In this document: positions 1 through 10,308 of the stretch, piece after piece
Layout of the letters: every line of letters starts with the position of its first letter
Numbering within the stretch: position 1 is the first letter of the stretch
From: Hyphomicrobiaceae bacterium
Lineage (GTDB): Bacteria > Pseudomonadota > Alphaproteobacteria > Rhizobiales > Hyphomicrobiaceae
Assembly (NCBI GenBank): GCA_008933705.1
Contig: WBUN01000050.1
Span: forward strand, 1-35,643
DNA length: 35,643 nt
Reading direction: 5' to 3'
Position numbers and translations under genes: made by a program
Notes under the pieces: generated by a model
What the model was told of the DNA's origin: nothing
Database searches by the model: none
Seen by the model: only the letters and a program-made list of their open reading frames with translations

Positions 1-311
1 CCCTCGGGCACGGCCGGCGCCGCCGCGACCGGCGGCACGGGGACGGCCGCGATCGCACCGCCGCCCACGGCCTCCTCGTCCGTCAGGATGCGTGCGAGCG
101 GCGTGCCGACCGGCACCTTGCTGTCGATGTCGACAAGGATGCGCTCAACCTTCCCCGCGTCGAAGATCTCGATCTCGATGGCGCCCTTCTGCGTCTCCAC
201 CACCGCAACAACATCGCCGCGCTTCACCACGTCGCCCGGCTTGACCAGCCACTCGACCAGCGTGCCGGCCTCCATATCGGCACCAAGCGAGGGCATGCGG
301 AAGTCGACCAT
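1..311 (-). CDS. Dihydrolipoamide acyltransferase (E2) N-terminus, partial
   Basis: This is the N-terminal lipoyl domain of a 2-oxoacid dehydrogenase E2 subunit; the rest lies beyond the left edge. It begins MVDFRMPSLGADMEAG, a typical lipoyl-domain opening, and the lysine in VETQKGAIEIE (K42) is the predicted lipoylation site. After about residue 80 the sequence becomes an Ala/Pro/Val-rich linker, as in E2 proteins. The start lies 6 bases after the E1 beta stop, so it is the fourth gene of the leftward operon. E2 would carry acyl groups from the E1 alpha/beta heterotetramer to CoA. The catalytic core is not visible, so acetyl specificity is inferred from the neighbours. Confidence 0.88.
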   Translation of the reverse strand, partial: MVDFRMPSLGADMEAGTLVEWLVKPGDVVKRGDVVAVVETQKGAIEIEIFDAGKVERILVDIDSKVPVGTPLARILTDEEAVGGGAIAAVPVPPVAAAPAVPE

Positions 312-317
312 GGCCGC

Positions 318-1325
<1,008 letters not shown>

Positions 1326-1332
1326 GGTGTGC

Positions 1333-2321
1333 TCAAGCGGCCTTGTCCGCGTAGGTGAAGCGCGTGAGCTGGTCGAGCGGCTCCCAGGTGCCCGACTCGG
1401 CGAAGGCCACCGCCTCGGCAATCTCCGCGGCGATCTCCGCCTCGATGCGCACGAGATCATCCGCGTGGATCATGCGGTTGGCCTCCAACCATCCCTGGAA
1501 GCGCACGATCGGCTCCTTCAGGCGCCAGGCCTCCACCTCCGCCTTGTCGCGATAGAGCTGGGCATCGAACATGGAATGCGCGCGCAGGCGATACGTGCGG
1601 CATTCGAGAAAATAGGGCTTGCCGGTCTCGCGCACCGCGTGCACCGCGCGGCGGCCGGCGGCCTCCACGGCAACCACGTCCATGCCGTCCACGGCTTCCG
1701 CCTGGATGCGATAGCAGGCCGCCTTGCGCTGGATATCTGTCTCCGACTCCGACAGCGCCAGCGCCGTTCCCATGGCATAGAGGTTGTTCTCGCACACGAA
1801 CAGAACCGGCAATCCCCACAGCGCGGCCAGGTTGAGGCTCTCGTGGAACTCGCCTTCGGCCACCGCGCCCTCGCCGAAGAAGCACGCGGTGACGACCGGC
1901 TCGCCCCGCATGCGATCGGCAAGGGCGAGCCCGGCCGCCAGCGGCAGCCCCCCGCCGACGATGGCGTTGCCGCCGTAGAAGTTGCTGGCGTGGTCGAACA
2001 GGTGCATGGAGCCGCCGCGGCCCCGGCTGCAGCCCTCCAGCCTGCCGTACATCTCGGCAAGCACCGCCGTCATCGGCACGCCGCGCACCAGCGCGTGGCC
2101 GTGCTCGCGGTAGGTGGCGACCACCCGATCGCGCTTCTCGAGCACGGGGATGACGCCCACGGCGACCGCCTCCTCGCCGTCGTAGAGGTGCAGAAAGCCC
2201 CTGATCTTCTCCCGGGTGTAGAGCTCGGCGCACTTGTCCTCGAACCGGCGTATGCGGATCATCTGCTTGAGCAGATCCAGCACGTGCGCCCGTGACAGGC
2301 GCGGCTTGTCGGCGGCTGCGC

Positions 2322-2325
<4 letters not shown>
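1333..2325 (-). CDS. pdhA: Pyruvate dehydrogenase E1 component, alpha subunit
   Basis: Alpha subunit of the E1 heterotetramer, 330 residues, which binds the diphosphate end of TPP. Visible motifs are YREHGH (72-77), [10 protein letters not shown] (102-111) and a TPP motif running from GEG (151-153) to CENN (178-181). The first motif element is GEG, not the usual [14 protein letters not shown] segment near residues 242-251 matches the conserved loop carrying the E1 alpha active-site serine. The ATG overlaps the acetyl-CoA synthetase stop by 4 bases (2322-2325), so translational coupling is likely. AcoA (acetoin dehydrogenase) is an alternative, but no acetoin genes are present. Confidence 0.88.
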
Positions 2326-4079
<1,754 letters not shown>

Positions 4080-4149
4080 CGTGGGGACCTGCGCCGGAGT
4101 CTCGAGCTCGCCACGGCTTCAGCATGCTGCAAGCTCATCATCGTCAGCC

Positions 4150-4163
4150 TTGATGCGCATCAA
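4150..4163. promoter_or_regulatory. FNR/FixK-type box 1 (perfect palindrome)
   Basis: TTGATGCGCATCAA is a perfect 14-bp palindrome matching the TTGAT-N4-ATCAA consensus of Crp/Fnr regulators (FNR, FixK, Anr, Dnr). Its centre lies 77 bases upstream of the acsA start and 88 bases upstream of the preferred ppsA start. Activation at -41.5 would fit acsA with a leader of about 36 bases. The match is seen directly; the regulator and the direction of control are inferred. Confidence 0.75.
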
Positions 4164-4183
4164 CCCGACCGACTGCGCCGGCC

Positions 4184-4197
4184 TTGAGCGAAGTCAA
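4184..4197. promoter_or_regulatory. FNR/FixK-type box 2
   Basis: TTGAGCGAAGTCAA has both conserved half-sites of the TTGA-N6-TCAA consensus. It is centred 34 bp from box 1 and about 54 bases upstream of the preferred ppsA start. The two boxes together could give oxygen-responsive control of both divergent operons. One such match in a GC-rich genome could be chance; two in a 165-base divergent gap makes that less likely. Confidence 0.65.
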
Positions 4198-4244
4198 AGC
4201 CAACGCCATGCCGCTCGCCTTGGATTGGCGCACAAGGAGAGATG

Positions 4245-6686
4245 ATGGTGCCGAACCCGAGCAAGATCCGCTGGTTCCGTGAAACCGGCCTGGGCGACGT
4301 GGCGCTGGTCGGAGGCAAGACGGCATCGCTGGGGGAGTTGTACTCGGTCCTGTCCCAACAGGGCGTGAGGGTGCCCAACGGCTTCGCGCTGACGGCGCAG
4401 GCCTATCGCGACGCGCTGACGGCGGCCGGTGCGTGGGATCGCCTGCACGCGCTGCTCGATGGGCTCGACAAGCGTCAGGTCGATACGCTCGCCGCTTGCG
4501 CCGCCCAGGCGCGGAAAATCGTATTCGACGCGACCGGCGGCGAGGAGCTTCGGCGGCTGATCACGGATGCCTACCGGGAGCTGGAGGCCTGCTGCCAGCC
4601 CAACGTCGCCGTGGCGGTGCGCAGCTCGGCCACGGCCGAGGACCTGCCGACGGCGAGCTTTGCAGGCCAGCACGACAGCTTTCTCAACGTCCGCGGGGCC
4701 GATGCCCTGGTGGAGGCGTGCCGTCGCTGCTTCGCCTCGATCTTCACCGACCGGGCGATCTCCTATCGCATCGACAACGGCTTCGACCATTTCAAGGTGG
4801 CTCTGTCGGTCGGGATCATGAAGATGGTCAGGGCCGACGGCGCCTCGAGCGGCGTCGCCTTCACGCTCGACACCGAGTCCGGCTTTCGCGATGTCGTCTT
4901 CATCACCGGCGCGTACGGACTCGGCGAGAACATCGTGCAGGGCGCCGTCGATCCCGACGAATTCTACGTTCACAAGCCGACCTTTCGCCTCGGCCACCGC
5001 GCCGTCCTGAGCCGCTCGCTGGGGCGCAAGCAGATGCGCATGGTGTATGCCGGCGGCCAGGGCGGCACGACGAACCTTCCCGTTCCCGCCGCCGAACGCG
5101 AGCGCTTCTGCCTCACCGACGCCGAGGTGCTGGAGCTTGCCGATCTCGCCATCAAGATCGAGGAGCACTACTCGCGTCATGCCGGGCATCCCATGCCGAT
5201 GGACATCGAATGGGCCAAGGACGCCGATGACGGGCGGATCTACGTCATTCAGGCCCGGCCGGAGACCGTGGCCTCTCAGCGTGCGGCGGCCGCGTTCGAC
5301 ACCTATTCGCTCAAAGGGCGCGGGCCGGTGCTGGCCACGGGACGCGCCGTGGGGGAGAAGATCGCGGCAGGCCGGGTGCGCGTCGTCACGGGCGACCTTG
5401 CGCTCTTTGAGCCCGGCGAGGTTCTTGTCGCGCAATCGACGAGCCCGGACTGGGAGCCCGTCATGAAGATCGCATCCGCGATCGTCACCGAGCGCGGCGG
5501 GCGCACCTGCCACGCGGCCATCGTCGCGCGCGAGCTCGGCGTGCCGGCTGTCGTCGGCGCCGAAGGAGCGAAAGGTGTGCTGAAGACGGGCCAGGTCGTC
5601 ACGGTGTCGTGCGCGGAGGGGGATATCGGTCGCGTCTACGACGGCCGGCTGCCGTTCGAGACGACGCGGGTCGATGCGAGCACGCTCAAGCGGCCGCGCA
5701 CGGCCATCATGCTCAATCTCGGCAATCCGGAGCTGGCGTTCCGCACGGCCATGCTGCCCAACGACGGTGTGGGCCTGGCGCGCATGGAGTTCATCATCAG
5801 CGAGCACATCGGCGTGCACCCGATGGCGCTCGTCGACCCGGAGCGGGTGACGTCGCCGGAGGCGCGCTCGGCCATCGGGCACTTGGTGCGCAACTACCCT
5901 CGCCCGGCCGACTACTTCATCGAGAAGCTTGCCGAGGGCGTCGGCATGATCGCGGCCGCCTTCTATCCGAGGCCGGTCATCGTCCGCCTGTCCGATTTCA
6001 AGACCAACGAGTACGCCCGCCTCCTCGGCGGCGAGGGCTTCGAGCCCAAGGAAGAGAACCCGATGCTCGGCTTTCGAGGCGCGGCCCGCTACGCGCACCC
6101 TGCCTACGCGGCGGGCTTCGCGCTCGAGTGCGCGGCGCTCAGGCGCGTGCGCGAGGACATGGGGCTGACCAATCTGCGCATCATGATCCCCTTCTGCCGG
6201 CGGGTCGAGGAAGCGCGGCGGGTGCTCGAGGCGATGGCGAACCACGGCTTGAAGCGTGGACAGAACGACCTCGAGATCTACGTCATGTGCGAGATCCCCA
6301 ACAACGTCATCCTGATCGACGCGTTCTCCGAGCTGTTCGACGGATTCTCCATCGGCTCCAACGATCTGACCCAGCTTACGCTCGGCGTGGACCGCGACTC
6401 CGAGATCGTGGCGTTCGATTTCGACGAGCGCGATCCCGGCATGCTGGAGATGCTCAAGCTCGCCGTGTTCGGCGCCAAGCGCAACGGCCGTCACGTGGGC
6501 ATCTGCGGCGAGGCGCCGGCCAACTATCCGGAGATCGCCCGCTACCTGACCGAGCTCGGCATCGACTCGATCAGCGTCAATCCGTCGAGCATTCTGCGCA
6601 CCATGGAGGCGGTCGCCGACGCGGAGGCAAGTGCGAAGCGCAGGGACACCGCAACCAAGGCGACAGAGCAGGCCTCTGCAGGGTGA
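4245..6686 (+). CDS. ppsA: Phosphoenolpyruvate synthase
   Basis: Converts pyruvate, ATP and water to PEP, AMP and phosphate, the first gluconeogenic step from pyruvate. The 813-residue protein has the N-terminal ATP-grasp pyruvate/phosphate-binding domain (VGGKTASLGE near 20), the swivelling phosphohistidine domain with TERGGRTCHAAIVARELG (phosphorylated His about 423), and the C-terminal PEP-binding TIM barrel ending in GICGEAPANYPE (catalytic Cys about 754). These positions fit E. coli PpsA closely. ATGs at 4242 and 4245 are both in frame; AAGGAG at 4234-4239 is better spaced for 4245. It heads a rightward operon. The PpsR-type regulatory kinase is not in the window. Confidence 0.94.
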   Translation: MVPNPSKIRWFRETGLGDVALVGGKTASLGELYSVLSQQGVRVPNGFALTAQAYRDALTAAGAWDRLHALLDGLDKRQVDTLAACAAQARKIVFDATGGEELRRLITDAYRELEACCQPNVAVAVRSSATAEDLPTASFAGQHDSFLNVRGADALVEACRRCFASIFTDRAISYRIDNGFDHFKVALSVGIMKMVRADGASSGVAFTLDTESGFRDVVFITGAYGLGENIVQGAVDPDEFYVHKPTFRLGHRAVLSRSLGRKQMRMVYAGGQGGTTNLPVPAAERERFCLTDAEVLELADLAIKIEEHYSRHAGHPMPMDIEWAKDADDGRIYVIQARPETVASQRAAAAFDTYSLKGRGPVLATGRAVGEKIAAGRVRVVTGDLALFEPGEVLVAQSTSPDWEPVMKIASAIVTERGGRTCHAAIVARELGVPAVVGAEGAKGVLKTGQVVTVSCAEGDIGRVYDGRLPFETTRVDASTLKRPRTAIMLNLGNPELAFRTAMLPNDGVGLARMEFIISEHIGVHPMALVDPERVTSPEARSAIGHLVRNYPRPADYFIEKLAEGVGMIAAAFYPRPVIVRLSDFKTNEYARLLGGEGFEPKEENPMLGFRGAARYAHPAYAAGFALECAALRRVREDMGLTNLRIMIPFCRRVEEARRVLEAMANHGLKRGQNDLEIYVMCEIPNNVILIDAFSELFDGFSIGSNDLTQLTLGVDRDSEIVAFDFDERDPGMLEMLKLAVFGAKRNGRHVGICGEAPANYPEIARYLTELGIDSISVNPSSILRTMEAVADAEASAKRRDTATKATEQASAG

Positions 6687-6694
6687 GGAGCGGC

Positions 6695-7450
6695 ATGGCG
6701 AACAGGATCGACCTCGATGGACGCCTTGCCGTGGTCACCGGCGGGGCACAGGGCATTGGACGCGCGATCGTCGAGCGCTTTCTCGACTCGGGCGCCGCCG
6801 TCGCCATCTGGGACCGCGACCATCGCCTCGCCGAGGCGACCCGGCAGGAGCTGAAAGGCCGCGGCCGGGTCGCGGCGTTTGCCGCCGATGTGGCCGACCA
6901 TGCGAGCGTCGCGCAGGCGCGTGACGCGACCCTGGCGGCGTTCGCCCGCATCGACATTCTCGTCAACAACGCCGGCATCGGCGGGCCGACCTGCAGCACG
7001 TGGGAATATCCGCTCGAGGCCTGGCGGCAGGTCATGGCGGTCAATCTCGACGGCCCGTTTCACTGCTGCCGCGCCATCGTTCCCCACATGATCGCCAACA
7101 ACTACGGCCGCATCGTCAACATCGCCTCCATCGCCGGCAAGGAGGGCAATCCGAGGGCGCCCGCCTATTCGGCCTCCAAAGCCGGCCTGATCTCGCTGAC
7201 CAAGTCGCTCGGCAAGGAGCTGGCGAGCTACGACATCGCCGTCAACTGCATCACGCCGTCGTCGGCCAAGACCCGCCTGCTCGAGCAGTTCTCCGATGAC
7301 TTCGTCAAGGCGATGCTGGCCAAGGTGCCCCGCGGCCGCTTCGTCCGCCTGGACGAGATCGCCGCCATGGCGGCCTTCTGCGCCTCGGCCGACTGCTCCT
7401 TCACCACCGGCGCGGTGTTCGATATTTCGGGCGGACGCGCGACCTATTAG
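6695..7450 (+). CDS. SDR family oxidoreductase (3-oxoacyl reductase-like)
   Basis: A 251-residue classical short-chain dehydrogenase/reductase. It has the nucleotide-binding TGGAQGIG (15-22), a NNAG motif near 90, and the catalytic Tyr and Lys in YSASK (158-162), preceded by NIASIAGKEG. A C-terminal GAVFDISGGRATY is typical of FabG/PhaB-like enzymes. GTGAGGAG just upstream serves as ribosome-binding site, and the gap to ppsA is 8 bases, so they are probably co-transcribed. The substrate cannot be read from sequence; 3-oxoacyl-CoA/ACP or a polyol are both possible. With the acetyl-CoA genes upstream, an acetoacetyl-CoA-type reductase is an attractive but unproven idea. Confidence 0.85.
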   Translation: MANRIDLDGRLAVVTGGAQGIGRAIVERFLDSGAAVAIWDRDHRLAEATRQELKGRGRVAAFAADVADHASVAQARDATLAAFARIDILVNNAGIGGPTCSTWEYPLEAWRQVMAVNLDGPFHCCRAIVPHMIANNYGRIVNIASIAGKEGNPRAPAYSASKAGLISLTKSLGKELASYDIAVNCITPSSAKTRLLEQFSDDFVKAMLAKVPRGRFVRLDEIAAMAAFCASADCSFTTGAVFDISGGRATY

Positions 7451-7479
7451 TGGCGGCGGGACGGGACCACGGAAGGGTC

Positions 7480-8484
7480 ATGACAACTGCGGCGATCATC
7501 GGCGGCGGCGCGTTCGGAACGGCCATGGCCTGCGCGGCGCGCCGCGCGGGGCTTCAGGTGAGGCTCTGGGCGCGCGAGCCCGAGGTGGCGGACGCCATCA
7601 ACCGCGGGCAGGACAATCCCTTCTTTCTCGCCGGTGTGCCCCTCGAGCCCGGCATCGCGGCGACCTCGAGCCTCACCGAAGCTGTCGCCGCGGCGGACTT
7701 CATCCTGCTCGCCGTGCCCGCCCAATTCCTGCGCGGCGTCGCCATGGCGATGGCCCAGGCCGTGCCCCCGGGCCTGCCGGTGGTGTCGTGCTCCAAGGGC
7801 ATCGAGCGCGGCAGCTGCGCACTGATGCCGGAGGTGATTGCCGAGGCGCTGCCCCAGGCCCGGGTCGCCGTGCTCGCGGGGCCCTCCTTCGCCAAGGAGG
7901 TCGCGACCGGCCTGGCGACTGGCGTCACGCTCGCCAGCAGCAGCCGGCCCCTGGCGGGCGAGCTGGCGCAGGCGCTCACCAGCTCCCGCTTCCGCGTCTA
8001 CACCTCCGACGATCCCGTGAGCGCAACCATCGGCGGCGCCTTCAAGAACGTGCTTGCCATCGCCTGCGGCATCGCCATTGCCCGCAACATGGGCGAGAAT
8101 GTGCGTGGGCTGCTGATCGCGCGCGGCCTCCACGAGATGGCGTGCATCGCACGTGCCAAGGGCGGCCATCCGGTCAACCTGCTGGGCCTCGCCGGCAGCG
8201 GCGACGTCACCTTGACCTGCATGGGGACGCAGTCGCGCAACACCACCTTCGGCATCGCCATCGGGGAAGGGCGCTCACCCAAAGACGTCCTCGCCGAGCG
8301 CAAGGTCGTCACCGAAGGGGTCCACAGCGCCCAATCCATCAGCGAGCTTGGCAGCCGCCTCGGCGTCAAGGTGCCGATCGCCCAGTCGGTGCACCAGATC
8401 GTGAACGAAGGCGCCGCGGTCGACGCCACCTTCGCCCGCCTCCTGGCGCAGCCCGCCGGCCCCGAGCTCGCCGACCTTGTCTGA
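7480..8484 (+). CDS. gpsA: Glycerol-3-phosphate dehydrogenase [NAD(P)+]
   Basis: Reduces dihydroxyacetone phosphate to sn-glycerol 3-phosphate, the backbone of phospholipids. The 334-residue protein starts with the Rossmann motif IGGGAFGTA (7-15), and has the family signature AGPSFAKEVATG, the catalytic lysine region FKNVLAIACG (K189) and GLAGSGDVTLTC. The ATG at 7480 follows GGAAGGG and lies 29 bases after the SDR stop; a GTG at 7450 is in frame but overlaps that stop and lacks family support. It is probably the third gene of the ppsA operon. A diverged copy of its last 80 or so bases occurs at about 10222-10298. Confidence 0.94.
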   Translation: MTTAAIIGGGAFGTAMACAARRAGLQVRLWAREPEVADAINRGQDNPFFLAGVPLEPGIAATSSLTEAVAAADFILLAVPAQFLRGVAMAMAQAVPPGLPVVSCSKGIERGSCALMPEVIAEALPQARVAVLAGPSFAKEVATGLATGVTLASSSRPLAGELAQALTSSRFRVYTSDDPVSATIGGAFKNVLAIACGIAIARNMGENVRGLLIARGLHEMACIARAKGGHPVNLLGLAGSGDVTLTCMGTQSRNTTFGIAIGEGRSPKDVLAERKVVTEGVHSAQSISELGSRLGVKVPIAQSVHQIVNEGAAVDATFARLLAQPAGPELADLV

Positions 8485-8530
8485 GACGGCCCGCCGTGCC
8501 CGGTGCTGCCAACCCTGGTACAGCCGAACA

Positions 8531-9544
8531 TCAACCGTTGCGGTAGATGTAGCTATACGCGTTGATGGCCGGTACTCCACCCAGATGCGCGTAGAGGACC
8601 TTCGAGTCCGCCGGAAAATACCCCTTGCGCACGAGATCGATCATGCCCTGCATGGACTTCCCTTCGTACACGGGATCGCACATCATGCCTTCCGTGCGCG
8701 CCGCCAAGCGGATGGCATCATTCGTCGCCGCGGAGGGCACCCCGTAGGCGGGGTAGGCATAGTCTCCTATGAGGACGAGATCATCGTCGGTGATCTTTCG
8801 GCCAAGCTCCACGAGGTCGGCCGTGTTGCGTGCGATGTCGAGAACCTGGGCGCGGGTCTGCTCCAAGGTGCCGGATGCATCGATGCCGATCACCTTGCGC
8901 GAGCGGCCGTCCTTGGCGAAGCCGACAAGCATGCCGGCATGCGTCGAACCGGTCACTGTGCAGACGATGATGTAGTCGAACTTGAAGCCAAGCTCGGCCT
9001 CCTGAGCGCGGACCTCTTCGGCAAATCCGACAAAGCCCAGGCCGCCGAATTTGTGCACCGAGGCGCCGGCAGGGATTGCATAAGGCTTCCCTCCCTTGGC
9101 CTTGACGTCCTCGATAGCCCGCTCCCAGCTTTGGCGGATGCCGATATCGAAGCCCTCGTTGACGAGCTCGATCTCGGCGCCCATGACACGGCTCATCAGG
9201 ATGTTGCCGACGCGGTCATAGACGGCGTCCTCGAAGGGTACCCAGCTCTCCTGAACGAGCCGGCATTTCATGCCGAGCTTGGCCGCAACCGCGGCGACCT
9301 GGCGCGTGTGGTTCGACTGAACGCCGCCGATGGTCACCAGCGTGTCGGCGTTCGAGGCGATGGCATCCGGCACGATGTATTCGAGCTTGCGGATCTTGTT
9401 GCCGCCGAAAGCCAGGCCGGAGTTGCAGTCCTCGCGCTTGGCATAGATCTCCACGCGACCCCCGAGGTGCTCGGACAGGCGCTTGAGCTTCTCGATGGGC
9501 GTTGGGCCGAAGGTGAGGGGATAGCGCTCGAACTTCTCCAGCAT
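8531..9544 (-). CDS. acdS: 1-aminocyclopropane-1-carboxylate (ACC) deaminase
   Basis: PLP enzyme that opens ACC, the ethylene precursor of plants, to 2-oxobutyrate and ammonia. The 337-residue protein aligns almost residue for residue with characterised AcdS, offset by one. It has [17 protein letters not shown] with the PLP lysine K50, SNHTRQ, and [11 protein letters not shown]294 in VYEGKS and L321 in HLGG are the positions that separate true ACC deaminases from D-cysteine desulfhydrases. It is divergent from acdR across 127 bases, the classic arrangement, implying AcdR control with ACC as the signal. It suggests plant or rhizosphere contact. It converges on gpsA; no clear terminator is visible between them. 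Confidence 0.95.
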   Translation of the reverse strand: MLEKFERYPLTFGPTPIEKLKRLSEHLGGRVEIYAKREDCNSGLAFGGNKIRKLEYIVPDAIASNADTLVTIGGVQSNHTRQVAAVAAKLGMKCRLVQESWVPFEDAVYDRVGNILMSRVMGAEIELVNEGFDIGIRQSWERAIEDVKAKGGKPYAIPAGASVHKFGGLGFVGFAEEVRAQEAELGFKFDYIIVCTVTGSTHAGMLVGFAKDGRSRKVIGIDASGTLEQTRAQVLDIARNTADLVELGRKITDDDLVLIGDYAYPAYGVPSAATNDAIRLAARTEGMMCDPVYEGKSMQGMIDLVRKGYFPADSKVLYAHLGGVPAINAYSYIYRNG

Positions 9545-9642
9545 GGTGTTTCTCCCGGGCCGGTTATCGTGCCGGCAGCCTAACCCAATGGGCGCGAGAG
9601 GTGCTTTCAACTCTCATCCCGGAATTGGTGCGACGCGTTATG

Positions 9643-9661
9643 TTCAACGCTATAGTTGGAA
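9643..9661. promoter_or_regulatory. Candidate AcdR (Lrp-type) operator
   Basis: TTCAAC-GCTATA-GTTGGAA is an imperfect inverted repeat in the acdS-acdR gap, 11 bases before the acdR start. A further TTCAAC lies at 9606-9611, so the half-site recurs 37 bases upstream. Lrp/AsnC octamers often bind several such sites in divergent regulator/target gaps. The repeat is seen; binding is inferred from position. Confidence 0.4.
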
Positions 9662-9671
9662 GAAGTTACCC

Positions 9672-10166
9672 ATGCTCCTGCTCGCAGAGAGAGATCCTTT
9701 CGTGCCCGTTGAGCTCAGTCGCGTGGATCGCCGCCTTCTCCGCCTTCTGCAATCCAATGGACGGCTCACAAACGCCGAGCTCGCCAAGAAGGTCAACGTG
9801 AGCCCGGCGACGTGCCACCGCAGAACACAGCGGCTGTTCCAAGAGGGCTATGTACGCGCTGTCCGGGCCATGGTGGCCCCCGAGCGTGTCGAGCGCGGCA
9901 CGTTGGTCGTGGTTGGCGTCGTCCTGGACCGTTCGACGCCTGAAAGCTTCGGCGCGTTCGAGGCATCGATCCGGAAGCTGCCGTTCATTCTCGATTGCCA
10001 TCTCGTGGCCGGTGACTTCGACTACTTCCTCAAGGTCAGGGTGCGCGACATCGCCGACTTCAACCGCCTGCACGGCGAGCAGCTCATCGCCCTTCCCGGC
10101 GTCCGCCAGACTCGAACGTTCTTCGTTATGAAGGAGGTCATCGACAACGCTCCGCTCGAGTTTTGA
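9672..10166 (+). CDS. acdR: Lrp/AsnC family regulator of ACC deaminase
   Basis: A 164-residue Lrp/AsnC regulator. The N-terminal winged helix-turn-helix covers about residues 15-65 (LSRVDRRLLRLLQSNGRLTN, then AELAKKVNVSPATCHRRTQR). The C-terminal RAM/AsnC effector domain covers about 75-155, including DCHLVAGDFDYFLKVRVRD, the typical ligand-pocket segment. ATG at 9672 was chosen because it immediately precedes the conserved domain and has GGAAG upstream; longer frames run back into the promoter. In characterised systems AcdR activates acdS in response to ACC, and the divergent position here supports the same role. Confidence 0.9.
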   Translation: MLLLAERDPFVPVELSRVDRRLLRLLQSNGRLTNAELAKKVNVSPATCHRRTQRLFQEGYVRAVRAMVAPERVERGTLVVVGVVLDRSTPESFGAFEASIRKLPFILDCHLVAGDFDYFLKVRVRDIADFNRLHGEQLIALPGVRQTRTFFVMKEVIDNAPLEF

Positions 10167-10221
10167 CCAGATGCCGGTGCTCCGTCGCCGACAGAGCTGC
10201 CCGGGTCGTCCCCTGGCCCGA

Positions 10222-10298
10222 GCGCCAGGCGGTTGGCCAGATCATGAGCGAAGGCGCTGCGGTCGATGCCGCGTTCGCCGCCTCCTGCCAACCCATTG
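10222..10298 (+). pseudogene. Relic of gpsA 3' end
   Basis: The segment reads in one frame as QIMSEGAAVDAAFAA, closely matching QIVNEGAAVDATFAR near the C-terminus of the intact gpsA at 8379-8460. The DNA also matches: CAGATC.TGA.CGAAGGCG is shared and is followed by further identity through the TTCGCC region, with small gaps. No start, Rossmann domain or other gpsA part is present, and the frame runs on into unrelated sequence. It is best read as a leftover of a duplication or rearrangement of the gpsA-acdS segment. The homology is seen; the history is inferred. Confidence 0.6.
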
Positions 10299-10308
10299 AG
10301 CAACGTCA

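Noticed and set aside
4194-6494. Very long open frame on the minus strand opposite ppsA (766 codons)
   Set aside because: It is an antisense shadow of a high-GC gene: the sense strand encodes a complete PEP synthase with all catalytic motifs, and the antisense product has low-complexity Arg/His/Asp-rich composition and no recognisable domain.
8485-8530. Terminator between convergent gpsA and acdS
   Set aside because: Only short GC-rich complementarity is visible, with no stable stem followed by T residues on either strand.
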